A stretch of DNA of 64,000 nucleotides from Asterella californica (GCA_036924285.1 JAYKYS010000018.1:4650001-4714000), one strand, 5' to 3'. Counted from the first letter of the stretch, positions 20,001-31,180 are shown. Program-made: numbers and translations. The notes: generated by a model from the sequence alone, not told the origin.

Positions 20001-22222
20001 CCGGCCAAACATTGAACTACTCTCTTCATTGATGGCCTTGCCATTGGATTCTGGTCACAGCATAGCAGACCGAGGCTCGCCACCAAGGTCATCAGAGGAT
20101 CATCTGTTTCCTCCTGAAGCTGCTCCACATCCGTTGACACTTCCTTCCTTAAAGTGCCGTTATCCACCAGTGTTGACACCAAGTTTACCAGATAGAGGGC
20201 ATCAGGGTCCGCATCCAGATCATAAACCGGCCTTTCACACAGTATCTCCAGAGTCACAATTCCAAAGGAAAACACCTCTGCCATTGTTGTCAGTTTGTTG
20301 GTGATGCGGACCTCAGGAGCAACATAACCTTTTGTTCCTTTGTCTTCATCGTGGTCCATCAACCAAGCCAAGCCAAAATCCCCGAGTTTCCCATCATTAT
20401 CACCCGCCAAAAATATATTGGTGGTCTTCACGTTTCTGTGCAGAGTTTGCCTTTCGTGGAGATGCTCTAAGGCATCTGCAACATTCTGGATAATCTTAAA
20501 CCTCTCTGACCAAGGGATAGCACCCTTCTGAAAGATAACTCGACTCAAATTGCCATTTGAGATCAGATTGTACACCAGGAAATACTCGTGGCTCTGTTTA
20601 CACCACCCAAGTAGCCCAACCAAATTAGGATGCTGCAGATGATAAAGCATCGAAACTTCAGCTTTAAACGTCCGTGTTTTCTGGTTATGTAGTGCTGTCA
20701 ATCTCTTCACTGCAAATTGAACGCCGTTGGCAAGAATACCTCCATAAAACACTCCATATCTACCTTCACCTAATTGTAAGCTTTCACTGAAGTTGTCTGT
20801 AGCTTCCGTCAGTTCCCTGTAAGTGAAGCGTTGAGCTTCTGTAGAGTCTTCAACATCAGCTCTTGCTTTCTCCAAAAGCCATGCAACTTGTGCCTGTAGA
20901 GGTGTTCTGGCACTGTCATATCCTGTGATTTCCTCCGCTTTACGTCCCACATCTTCAGAAGTAGTTTCCGCAATTTCTTTAGAGTCTATGCTAGTAGTCT
21001 CCGTAGCATATTCTCCAGAAGTATCTACTGGGGGAACATCGTATACAGCGTTGGTAAACATGATGTCTCCAAATCCGAGAATGCTACTGCTCGGAGTTCT
21101 CCTAACAGGAGTTTGAGTGTTCGCAGAGACATTTCCTTCGACGTCAGTAGTATCATCCACTTCCTCCCGTTTTCTTTTCGTGTCGATCAACAGACTTTCT
21201 TCGGGATTCAGCAAGTCAGCAGGATCTCCTGCCACACTGCACCCAAATCGAGCGTAACCCACAGTGGCACCACACACTCCGGCAACGAGCGCAAATGCTA
21301 CGATTGCCACCCCTACCAATTTGCCCAATTCAACGGTCTTCCGAGCCCATGTCGTGGAATTGCCCGTTTCATTGAATTCCATTGGAGGCGGTGGAGGAGG
21401 CAATGTAGTCTCAACAAAGGATGTAAAAGACCAGGAGAAGATGTTGCATGATTGCTCTGAGCCATGATAGATTTGAGTGCTGAAGCCCACGTACATCTTT
21501 GAAGTCCAAGAGCTTGACAAATCAAGTGGAAGCGTGAGAATAGGATTTACAGGTTTGGTTGCCGCGACTCTGTAATAGCTCAGTCTCACTTCGATTGACT
21601 TATACAGGTGATGGTAATCAACCCAGGAAGTTATCAACAACCCACTGGACAGGTTGACACTCGAAATACCTGCATCTGAAGACAGAACAGACTGAGCGTA
21701 GTCGAGATCTACGCCGACGTGATTGTCATTTATATCGTACAGAGCAGCATTCAGTGAAGTATCAAACTCGACAGCAACAACCGGGCTCACTGACTTCACT
21801 GGATTTGGGGGAAAACAACCAAAAGTTCCGCTTCCTGTGCCAATTGGAAGGGGACTAGCCGCCAGAAGGAATACAAAACCGTCACCTGCTCGAAACCTCA
21901 TAGGGGATGTTATGGTAAACGTGAACGAGGTACTGAAAGAGTAGGTTTTATTGGTCACAGGATCCAAAAGTTGGACAGGATCCGGGAAAAACACCTGACC
22001 AACACAAGGAGTAGTTTGGCAATTTACATCTGTTGGATCCGACAACCGGAGGGTTTGGGAGACTGAGTCGATCTTTGCTTGGCCCAGGAAATCGAACTTG
22101 TTGCTCTGGTTGGCATCGAAGGTTTGGAAGTCCAGATTGAAAGGAAATCCTTGCCCTTTTATGCCGGGTATCGACCACAACGTTAGAGTCAATACGGTCG
22201 CCAACACCAAGAGAATCGTCAT
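17036..22222 (-). CDS. L-type lectin receptor kinase, HRN variant, very long Ser/Pro-rich tail (1728 aa)
   Basis: Predicted plasma-membrane receptor. The signal peptide is at about 1-23. The legume-lectin domain spans about 25-270, with the metal-site blocks AVEFDTSLN (150-158) and DNHVGVDL (166-173). PPPPPP follows at 275-280. The TM segment is about 302-324. The juxtamembrane region contains GFGDIMFTNAVYD (383-395). The kinase covers about 478-740: glycine loop GEGRYG (485-490), Lys506 in FAVKRL, DFG at 615-617, APE at 635-637. The catalytic loop reads HRNVKTTN (595-602), so the HRD aspartate is Asn597 (codon 20432-20434), which predicts weak or absent phosphotransfer. The last roughly 970 residues have no known domain. 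They are rich in Ser, Thr, Pro and Lys, with a polyproline/PPR block (about 1050-1130) just after the only hydrophobic patch (LLEELVSVLLKYVDDG). Normal LecRKs end soon after the kinase. The frame is uninterrupted, so the tail is probably real coding sequence rather than read-through. The start at 22222 gives the signal peptide; another ATG lies 4 nt upstream in a different frame. Confidence 0.9.
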   Translation of the reverse strand: MTILLVLATVLTLTLWSIPGIKGQGFPFNLDFQTFDANQSNKFDFLGQAKIDSVSQTLRLSDPTDVNCQTTPCVGQVFFPDPVQLLDPVTNKTYSFSTSFTFTITSPMRFRAGDGFVFLLAASPLPIGTGSGTFGCFPPNPVKSVSPVVAVEFDTSLNAALYDINDNHVGVDLDYAQSVLSSDAGISSVNLSSGLLITSWVDYHHLYKSIEVRLSYYRVAATKPVNPILTLPLDLSSSWTSKMYVGFSTQIYHGSEQSCNIFSWSFTSFVETTLPPPPPPMEFNETGNSTTWARKTVELGKLVGVAIVAFALVAGVCGATVGYARFGCSVAGDPADLLNPEESLLIDTKRKREEVDDTTDVEGNVSANTQTPVRRTPSSSILGFGDIMFTNAVYDVPPVDTSGEYATETTSIDSKEIAETTSEDVGRKAEEITGYDSARTPLQAQVAWLLEKARADVEDSTEAQRFTYRELTEATDNFSESLQLGEGRYGVFYGGILANGVQFAVKRLTALHNQKTRTFKAEVSMLYHLQHPNLVGLLGWCKQSHEYFLVYNLISNGNLSRVIFQKGAIPWSERFKIIQNVADALEHLHERQTLHRNVKTTNIFLAGDNDGKLGDFGLAWLMDHDEDKGTKGYVAPEVRITNKLTTMAEVFSFGIVTLEILCERPVYDLDADPDALYLVNLVSTLVDNGTLRKEVSTDVEQLQEETDDPLMTLVASLGLLCCDQNPMARPSMKRVVQCLAGDIPFPPGPEPPDKYTTPSYQTTTTTEKENTTVSTVPKKSRGLTSSPELPQTDTTPPHTTTSATEEQNKIAARALKRSQESTSSPKLPQIITTPLHKTNSTTARKSKTVASPSKKIPGSPSSSRVRTHSIRAFSGFITGKAVDQVVLSSEQQSTSAGTSLTPTSEIKKGIPSDSPQVSAPSASNDPVLAREEPPVRVASAPAVDLDLRPASAPSGSSLKLVQDNSSRIPAVHSIKVESDIPSAPIIQRMQLSNEVKSSADGQESHASTIYSYCYSLLEELVSVLLKYVDDGDPLPIIPDAEAFQHDESQTTSEQLPGPPFRPPPNPPFRPPPNPPPVPPRRPPPPSPSPVPEPDPPFPIPGPIPRRPPPLRPPRPPGPPPPPPPPPPHGPEALAEGNPVQGKRQALKPDTTSESPASAQAEPHIGSSKKPTSKSGQSTETISFLDSTSTPAGPTSQVQKASKEREPRTSLRIPPTYKTSSPETIKSSKAKTPERSTTKHSPTQFSGVEAPSQLESSQLPSRTPPTSPVLSPTSALETRVALSTSPTKFPTKSEPAQSSRAEAPTQFVSSQPNRSYMTYPPFSILPPTQDLNITAALPALPEKKAVRQGKTKPQRISMTKTEPAPSSKLRQIVQPSSTKTNQPELSSASQPSFPLTPSTSNLDQRPSLSIRTTKRRHTPDSNFSTKATSSRESLKGNPDIPLSSTRHSAQPSPGDPTVYETQSKSKAAQPHLLSRLSISPVPLSVFDSKQTILSSPTSVKEKSSPELIQDKKTGSRSLPSKSRTSYPLTSTPITGARIKSSSIQPQLTSQLETSTPLPTPSGLNPVRGVPPYALPNKTASQSESTKALERSSSKSELSTSSRSTSSEKPFSSMSSQPELSLLSLPGPDPVPRVLLISTPPANKTSGTEFTKQKADALRTKSPTASSLISSSISKAPSRTGSSQSKSPPQTLPKSIKASSAPPKTRPTSPAPRKGHSDKMSQTSGTSTSK

Positions 22223-22346
22223 TCATTTTGGGATATTCAAAACCAGTGAGGTAAGCGAGCTGATCGAACGGGAAGAGCAGAGCCCTTGTTGTTTTCATGC
22301 TCTTCAAGTTGATGACGGCCCAAAAAGCGTGATAGTCCATTCTTCT

Positions 22347-22403
22347 CGCTGGCTGCTGGATCCCACGCGCGTGTATTCAACGCGTGGGCTCCTGCAGCCA
22401 GTG
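22347..22403. promoter_or_regulatory. Strong hairpin just upstream of the lectin kinase start
   Basis: Arms 22347-22369 and 22381-22403 pair at 20 of 23 positions, including an unbroken CCCACGCG/CGCGTGGG closing stem, with an 11-nt loop. It lies 125-181 bp upstream of the start codon, in the probable 5' UTR or core promoter, so it could affect translation or transcription. That role is inferred. Confidence 0.6.
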
Positions 22404-22769
22404 AAAAGAATTCTCGCGCTTGTATTGATTGTCACTTCCTAAATTGAAGCGGTCAGCTGTCCCTTCACCCGGTCGTCCTCTAACCGCCCTGGACTACCTG
22501 CTTTGAATCTCGTGATAAAAAAGCATTAAAAAGACGCCACACCGGTTGACAAGCAGCTGGAGTGACGCAGCCTGCCTCTAACAAGGAAGCCTGAGATCAG
22601 GTCACACGGAATATTTGTATCTTGGGACAGAATGACAAGAACCGAACAGAATAAAAGAATGAATGAACGGAGATCCAGAGGAACCAACAGTATACTGCAT
22701 GCAAGCCGCGCGCCAGAGAGGACGAGCGCAAACGGAGAAGCGCGGGCCGCAGTAGACAAAATTGGAAGC

Positions 22770-23395
22770 TTGATTGGTGTGTTACTAGGTTTTGCGTCTC
22801 GTTCATTTTATCTTTCTATGTGCGGTTGTAAGGTACGGATTTCATTACTTTCCACCAGGGGATGTTTTGCACCTTGCGTTGCGGTAGGAATTTCGTTCGT
22901 TTCGCTCGTGGGGTTAATTCGGACGCGAGATTGGTGTGGTACTAGGGTTTCGTGCGGCAGTTTTGGTTCTTCTTCTCTTTTATGTGTGTGCTTCATTTTG
23001 GCTTTCTGTTCTTCTTGTGTGCGCGTTCCCGCTGAGCATATAATTCTTGTCTGCGAGGGATCTTGCACCTCGCGCTGCTGCAGTCACCTTCAGAGGACGA
23101 GCGGAAACGAACAAGCGTGTGGCGCTTCAGTTTTCATTTATTGTTTTCATTCTATCCGCGGTTGAAAGGTCAAGACGTCATTAGTTTCCTTTCCAGCAGA
23201 GGATGTTGCAGCTCGCATTGCGACTAAAATGTCTGCTCGAGCGCGGGCTAAATTCGGACGCAGGATTGGTGTGATAGTGCGGTTTCGCGCATCAGTTTTG
23301 GTTTCTGGGTCTTTGGGTGCGTACGTTTCTGCTCAACATATAGTTCTTCGAGGAGATCTTGCACCTCGTGATGCTGCACGCATCTTCATGAAGAC
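22770..23395 (+). repeat. Diverged tandem duplication, about 335-bp period
   Basis: Two units share the order AATTCGGACGC.(A/G)GATTGGTGTG...GGTTTCG.GC...CAGTTTTGGTT...ATATA(A/G)TTCTT...GATCTTGCACCTCG.G.TGCTGCA. GGACGC starts at 22921 and 23256, which gives the period. A third partial copy of GATTGGTGTG.TACTAGG.TTT starts at 22773, 156 bp before the first. The array sits 0.5-1.2 kb upstream of the lectin kinase gene. Confidence 0.7.
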
Positions 23396-24074
23396 GCGTG
23401 TTGAACTTAACTCGTTAACATCCTACCCATGCACTGAAGTTTAACATGAGGACCAGATGGCTGATCCGAATTGTGCAACGCGTTGAATGCATGTGCGACG
23501 CGTTGATTCTCTACGGAAACCGTTTCGCATCTTGAACAAGTCACCAACGAGGACGTTCATAAAAGTAGTGTAAGGAACGGACGGGCATATTGGGAATGAA
23601 GACAAGACAATTAAACAGCATGACGGAATAGCTTTTAGACGATAGCGAAGATGCACCGGCATTGAATCACATATACATCGAAACTACTCCTGAGTGCATA
23701 CAAGTTGTGCCTGCATTGACACGAGCGATGGGTCACGAGAGAACCCTCCTGAAAGTAGAATGGACTGTGTTATAGGTTAACACTCGTTGTAGAATAGAAT
23801 CAAGTGTGTGACTCGGGCTATATTACTCTACTCAGGCTGGGAAATGTCTACAGACTAGTGTTTTTATCTGTGTTAACATCTGTTCCAGCTTTAAAATTCA
23901 ACTACGTAGTATAAACTAACAATAGACACCAATAAATAGTACTACTGCCAGCGTGGACAGTCGTCTGTATAAAAGTTGTAAACTGCCGCAATGGTGATTC
24001 GACATATTCTCTATCAAGATAGTCTGCTGAGTCTTGTCTATGCATCTCTCATATAATGCGTATCTAATCCACCC

Positions 24075-24098
24075 AATGTACAATGCATATTGTACATT
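24075..24098. repeat. Palindrome with 10-bp arms
   Basis: AATGTACAAT and ATTGTACATT flank GCAT. It shares the TGTACA core with the hairpins at 8414 and 40074. Confidence 0.7.
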
Positions 24099-26660
24099 TC
24101 ATCTTTTATACACTTCCATACATGGGGAACCATTTCTAAAAATGTAATCCATCATACACATTCCCATGAACCCGTACCTTGGTTATAACATTCGCTAACT
24201 GCTTAATCCAAGTTAGCGTACATCTACTCCCTTCTTTGTTACTTACGTTCTACTCCATTGCTATTGTGTTCGGAACTATTTGGAGGTTACCTAAGTGTGT
24301 GAGTAAAGTTAATAAATCTCCGGAAATTCCAATGTATCAAGATATATGCCTACTCTGTTTATCAAAGATCCTATTGATTAGAAATGGGGGAGAGAGTGGT
24401 TGTAGAGAGAGTCACATACCATCGAATCTCCTAGGTGGGTAGTTATTAAAACCTTACTAACAGCGTTTTGTAGGTTGTACCCAAAACAGAGGAGAAATGT
24501 TACTCTAGTTATATTGTTCATGAGTTGAACCCTAACCGTCAGCTAGAGTTTTCAGAGAGATGCGGAGTATCGAGCCTCTCTAGAGATGCGGAGGATCGAG
24601 ACTCTTTCTATCAAGAAAGCATATGATGGGTGTCCTACATCTCTTTCTCACGTTGTCTCGCAGTTTGGTAGTTTAACATGAATGGAAATCCAGAAAAACC
24701 AAATAAGATAAGCTATGGGGAAAGAGTGACAACTAGATGATATTGTTGATAGTCAAGAAATACATAAAATCTGGTCCAAAGAACACGCTCCTCGAGAATC
24801 AGAGTGACCAACAATCTGAAATTTGCTTGAACATATCTTTTTCTTTACCTTTTGATTTGCCTCAACAAACCCCATAGTTTTTTCCTTTTGCTTGAGCGGA
24901 CTTCACATCTGCTGTGGAGGGTTCTGCAGGTGATTAACTATCAATAATCTGAACTGTTTAATGGTTAGAGGGTTAGTGAAAAATTTAGCCTTAATGAAAA
25001 AATCTCGAGTATATTTATGACATGTGGAAGTTGTTCATGTGTAAAGAGATACTCTTCTCATACCTACCAGTCAAATGGCACTCCAAGACACAAACTGGGA
25101 TTCTGTGTTTAAGTGCTTGGATTCTAAACGTGTCATCTGGGAGTAAACTCTCTATCACTTGATGAGCATGTCCATGTGACAATCTAGTCCTTGCTGGAAT
25201 TTAGGGAACGTAGACCGCACGCGTGTATGAAATTGCTGGCATGGCCGTCACGTCAGCTATGTCACTGAACAACTCTCTCTACTGCAGGTGAGAGGTCTGA
25301 TCAAGAAGAAAAAGACTATGGAGTTTGATGAAGGGTCTTTTCAAGGAAATTTCCAACATAAAAACTTCGAAAAGTTCGAGCATGAAATTGCAGCTTAGTC
25401 TGAGAGCGTTGGTTTGTTGATGTCGAAAGAGCATACACTTTTCCCTTAGCTGGGATGTAACACATGGCGGTGAACTTGTTCAGGTCTTTGTTGGAATCTT
25501 GGATATTCAAGTTTCCAACTGAGCTTGAGCGGATATGTCTACAGCAGATCCTCAATGCTTCATTTCTGGTTACTGGCAATCTTAGTTTCGAATAAAACTT
25601 TGATCTTCACTGCAGTTTATCGTCACTTTTCGGAACCTGAAGCTAAATCCAAACTGAATGTTACCTTGGAGAAAAAGAACAAAAGTATTCAGGAGTTCGG
25701 ACATAGACCAGAACTGAAGCAAGCATCGTGAGTAAAACGACTTACAGACAGTAATCTATTTGACCTAAGGGGCATAAAGTCGAGCTGGCCTTCCCAAAAC
25801 CTCTTCGGTAGTAGAAGCAAATCGATCGATGGGTCACAGGTCTATGCGCTGAATATGTACGTCTCGATTTACTTGACACAGTGTCTGCTCCTCTAGATCT
25901 ACGAGACCCGTCTTTCGAGTTTCAGCAGGGTACTCAGATCCAACGAGATCCAATACCAATTGTCATTTGAATCAACATATAGATGGTTGTGTCATTCAAC
26001 ATGCGAGAACCGAATATGAGAGAGCTATCAGTTGACTTATAACTAGAAATTATGTCGATCGAAGATTCGATAGCCAGTTCAGAAGTGTACTCTTTGGCCC
26101 CACTCTTTACTTTCTCAGTGTACTCGTTCACGTTCTCGTGTGAATTTGGTCCATGTGAGGACATTCTGTGTGTTTAGTGTTTATCCACGTTACAGTTGAT
26201 ATCACAATGCTCTTAAAACACGGGGGCCTGGGACTGTCTTTGACTTCAATTTACTTTGATTCAAGCGTATACACTCTTATACACACAGAAATATGTATAG
26301 ATGCTGTACGTGGAAGTTGTCAACCGTGTTCGAGATAACCGTGCTCAGTTTTGACTCGGTTGCTTTCTTTCTTTTATCCTAGAGATGCTTTTAGAGAAGT
26401 ATGACTAAATGTTTATAGTGACATTTTTGAGTTCTATGTTTGTACTGGTGATTATATTATATTTGCACAAAAAGTTATTATCACAGAAAAACAGAGCACC
26501 AAGTGTGTGATTATGACGAGGTTTTGCTACCCATTGGATACTAGCCTAATCGGCTTCTGGATGATTGGGGGAAAATATACTCGACCATACTCCCCCAGTG
26601 TGCGAGGAGCCTCGTGAGGTGGCTCTAGTTGCAATCAAGGTTTAACACACAGGGTGAACG

Positions 26661-26701
26661 CAGTTCCACAGTATCCCTCATAGATTCATACTGTGGAACT
26701 G
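26661..26701. repeat. Inverted repeat, 14-bp perfect arms
   Basis: CAGTTCCACAGTAT (26661-26674) is exactly complementary to ATACTGTGGAACTG (26688-26701), with a 13-nt loop. Confidence 0.8.
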
Positions 26702-29700
26702 TGCAGTCGCTCCAAATCGCTCCAATTGTGAATGGCCCCTCAATCAGGAAGACGCGGACCGCTCTGGCAAGATTCAATGTTTCGAGTTCTACGAAGGGGA
26801 AATCATTATCTAATTCCTGGGAGGTCTGAAGGTGTAATGAGGAGAACCTTAGCCTCTTTCCTAAGCTGCGGGATCTGTGCGAATCATATTTTGTTCCAGA
26901 AGCCGCGAATACGGCAGCCTTTGGTGTGATCTTTAAGCAGGCACATTCGTAAAGAAGCACAACGCTTATCATTCCGCTTCTGGTACTGGAGCAAGTCAGA
27001 CGGCGCGAATAGTCGTGATGAGATCAAGAATTGAGCACTTCTTTTTCGCACCTTGAAGACAACGCAGAGTGCTTATGGAAGATTTCGGGTGCTGTACGTG
27101 ATCATTCTTTGCGACTCATCGAGGATAAGACTTTCAAGATTGCTGTATCTACTCTCGTTAGTATCGCTTGAGGAGAACATCCGCCGGTAAGTTGAGTACA
27201 TTTGACTTTGTCTGTACTTTCTATATTGCGCTTGTAACAGAAACGAGAGTATCAGACGCAGAGCACTAAGTCTGGGTTTAGGGTTTTTGTGTGTTGCGAT
27301 GTGTGAAAGCGATCAAGATTCTTCTCACCCGCGCAGTACTGTATCCTTTTGTACTATCTTGGCCGTAATAGAGGAGTCCTACAGCGATCGGAGGTTTGAC
27401 ATATTACCGCATAACTACCGGGGTTGATTCCATCAGACGCAGCCTGCCAAGTCAAACACGACGAGTGAGTTATGTACCAGTTGAGAGGAAAAGCTCGAGC
27501 TGATTTACATTGTTCATGCTTAGAGCGGCCGTACAGAATGAAGTTTGTCCTTAAGCCTCTTGTAGTGATGCTATGTGTCGACAGATGATGAAGAACGAAC
27601 TGGCAGGGGGGGTGATGACAAAGCGTCATGCACAGTACACAAGGAGCCACTCCTGACTACCATATGAGTAGCTGACGTTGTTTAATGCATGCCGTGCTGG
27701 TCGGCAGACTACAAGCCAACTTCCTGATAACGGGCAGAACAGAACTCACAGTGCGCCTGTCACTGCCTGAGCCTGTCTGCCTGATCCAAGGAAACACGGA
27801 AAGTGAGCTCAGGTACACAGAAGAGCTTACCACTCTGTTATGTGCGATAGCATGTTGTGGCAAACGTGGTCCGCTCTTAAGTTTGTCACTCCAACTCTGA
27901 ACTGGCTTCTCTAGGTCTTCATTTGACAGCCTCCTAACAGCAGGAAAGTAAATGTGAAAGTATCTTGCCTGCAGAAGACTCACAGGATCCGCCATTCGTT
28001 TCTTTGTTTGTACGAGAAGGAGCGGGTTAAGCCCGCGACACTCATAATAGTAACACCGGGGAACCGAAACTCACAGGATCCGACCATTCGTATGATGAGG
28101 ACTAGGAATATTTTCACTATTAGGGATACTGGAAAATTCAAGCCTGGCTATCCCACTACAACTGGTGGTTCCACCCACTCGTGAACACAAGCTCGAAACG
28201 AGTCGAAAGGGAATGTGCTGCTTTGCAATAACTGGAATTAATGCTATCACCTACCGGCCGGTATATCGACTGGAATACTGGAACTGTAATTCAGGTCTCA
28301 CTTAGTTACAGTACCAAGACTTTTGGTCATTGGTACTGGAAGCATTGGTCACGTTGTCCCACGCAGTAGGACTGGCTCGTCCTGAATACAAGACGAGTAT
28401 GAATCTGTATCTCCACACTCCACCGGTGTGTGTTAGCTGCAGATAACAAAAGAACAGAATCTCCAATCTCCAGTATTCACCGACTGTAATAAGTACTCAC
28501 ACTGTGACAGGAATCGTGTCAACAGTTCTGAACGTAACAGCAAGGCGAACCCCGGCTAACGATGATGAGACACAGGACTTAACGAGGCATTCTTTAGCTT
28601 CCTAAAAGAGATCTGCCATTTACAGACCGCTTGCCGAGAGTGTCTCTCCGGAGACTAGAGACGTTTATAACTGAGACGCGGCGAAAATCCATCTCCTCCA
28701 CATCCACTTGTTAGTTAGGTCATAGGGTGTATCGCCTTCCAGCGTTTCAGCCTGATCCACGATGCGAACTTGCTGGGTGTCGGGCATCTGTTCACAAGCC
28801 GAGTACGTGGCCGGTCGTTCAGATCAGTAACTTCCGTGTCTACAGTTCTGCTATATGAGCTTCGAAGTCCACGACGATCCATTTTGAAACAGTCAAAGTT
28901 CAAAGACGATACATTCCGCGATTGTATAGACTCCGTGTCAAAGGTAAGTTTTAGCAATGATCACACATCGTCACTGAATCAGTGGATCTGTAGAGTCACC
29001 TTGTGTTTCGGACCATGTTAAAGTGATGTCATTATATGAACTGCAGCACAAGGTCCAAAGTCCGGACCGAGCGAATATACAACCCCCGATGGTATACAAC
29101 TCCAGCTTTGTTGGAGTACAAAAGGGAGGAAATATAATATAAAAATACGGTTTCGGTTTGTTGAGAGCTGAACCAGTGAACTCTTCTGCATCTTGGGGAA
29201 GTTACTACGGTTCTGTGCTGTACTTTGTGGGTTTCATCAGAAGCTACTCGGTATACTGTCATTCAGAGACGAAAGGATTAGAACAGTCGTGAAAAGTGGA
29301 ACTCAGAGGTACTGGTAGTTAGCGTACTTCCAAGGTGGAGGACAAATGAGTTGAAGTTCGAGCGTAACAGTGTCGATGACCAGATAGGGAGGCCTTTTCT
29401 TCTGAACTCCTGAGTTTAGGATAATGACTGTAAGACTCTAGATAGAGTTACTCGAAGAACTTCCTAATTTACGCATGCAAACTAGTATGTAGCTCATTGC
29501 TCCCGCTGCTTGTACTTGTTTAAACAGGACTCTAGGATTTATCTTAGACACCAGTCTTTAATAACAAGAAGCCTCCGGTAATTCCTACAACATTTTCATG
29601 GTGAATTTGGAAATTTGCTTGAGGATAAGCACATTTCCTGTCTTTTGTCACATCTGTCCGTCTTTTGTCTTTTGTCGCTATGACTGTCTAGCATCGGATT

Positions 29701-30570
29701 TTCTTTTCTCTTCAGGACTCTAGAACTATTAACTGACAGTTACATCTTGCTTTCCAACCACAAGGTTTTGGTAGGAGTGAAGAAATAAGCAACAGCTGAT
29801 ATGGATTTGCTCTAGAACCCGACAGACTAGAGCTGCTGAATCAGCTCATTGATTCGTTCACCGCCCGTTTCTAAGCTGGCTGTGGGGAAGTACAGACTGC
29901 GTTTAAACCCCACGGTTTCACTTGCACAAGTTTACATCTGGTACTTAGAACCGGGTTTAAGCTGATTCTAGTAACGTTGAAATCGCGGATAGAAAAGTTC
30001 TGCTCCACCTTCTTCACGTGACTTACTTTTCTCAAGACCCTGGATCCTACCACTTCTTGTTCTTGTAGACATCACATGTTTCAGAGCACAGAGAATTGAC
30101 CTAGAACTTGGGTGCTTCGAACACGAATATATCCACTCATTAAGGACTTCAGTTCAAGCGGGTGTCGAAAGTATAATTTCAGTTTCCCTACTTTTGAGAT
30201 AGATTATCCAGCTAGTCGTACCTGGGTTTGAGACATTATTTGTCCGGCAGCGGCCTTGCATCTTGGAAATGAAAGAAAGGTATGCTCTCTGTTGTGGATG
30301 GCTCGTGGCTATGGATTTGAGTAGGTAATCACATATTTGAAATGGTGAAGATAGGTTGTCGCTTTTCCTTTAACTTCACATGCATTTTCCGTATTTATTC
30401 TCGTGTTCCACTTTCTCCGCTGTACCAAATTCATACCCTTCCATTGCGCAGGACCTTGTTTCTTTCGTTGTGATGCTTCGCATAGCTAACTGTCGAGTTT
30501 GCATGAGTAAAAAGAAGACAAAGATGGAAAGCAGATAGGGATTTATTGTCGTTTTCCTAAGGCGAGAGGG

Positions 30571-31180
30571 TTTCCGCTTCTAATATACAATTATGGGAGA
30601 ATGATCGTGATTCTCAAGTAAATGCCTAGCCTTCGCAATGCTATTGCAGTGGCAGCACCTTGTTTTCCTCTTTCCATTGCACTCATCCAGCTTCATCCCT
30701 CCATCTTCAGCATATTTGTAACTCATGTAACTCAGTTTTATCTCTTGATGAGCCCCGTGGAATAAAAGTGAAACTGCTTTCGCAAAACGGAGAACGGAAG
30801 ATGGAAGAAAAAGTGAAATCTTTGTTTGGATTTTCACAAGACCTGATTTGGATTTCTGAGAGGGCTGAAAGGTCCTGTTCCACTACAAGTCTACTGAAAA
30901 GGTTTTACAATATGTCGCAGACTCGCAGGTGCACCCACTCTCTTCAGAATATTTTATGTCCTGCGTTTAAACAGCTGAACGTTCCTGTGCATTACTCTGT
31001 TTGCGGACGGGATTTCCGCTTCTAATATACAATTATGGGAGAATGATCATGATTCTCAAGCAAATGCCTAGCCTTCTCAATGGTATTGCAGTGGCAGCAT
31101 CCACTCTCTTCAGAATATTTTATGTCCTGCGTTTAAACAGCTGAACGTTCCTGTGCATTACTCTGTTTGCGGACGGGATT
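30571..31180 (+). repeat. Interleaved duplication A...B-A'-B'
   Basis: Segment A (30571-30657) begins TTTCCGCTTCTAATATACAA and recurs with a few changes at 31013-31099. Segment B (30935-31014, 80 bp, begins CCACTCTCTTCAG) recurs without change at 31101-31180. So B-A' is followed directly by B', as expected from a recent tandem duplication involving A and B. Confidence 0.85.

Larger units (their letters stand above)
22440..30930. other. Gene-poor region upstream of the lectin kinase
   Basis: I support no gene. The region holds a diverged tandem duplication (22770-23395), a 10-bp-arm palindrome (24075-24098), a duplicated GAGATGCGGAG.ATCGAG segment (24554-24602), an inverted repeat (26661-26701) and part of the 30.5-31.2 kb duplication. 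A gene with several short exons could be missed by reading alone. Confidence 0.45.
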
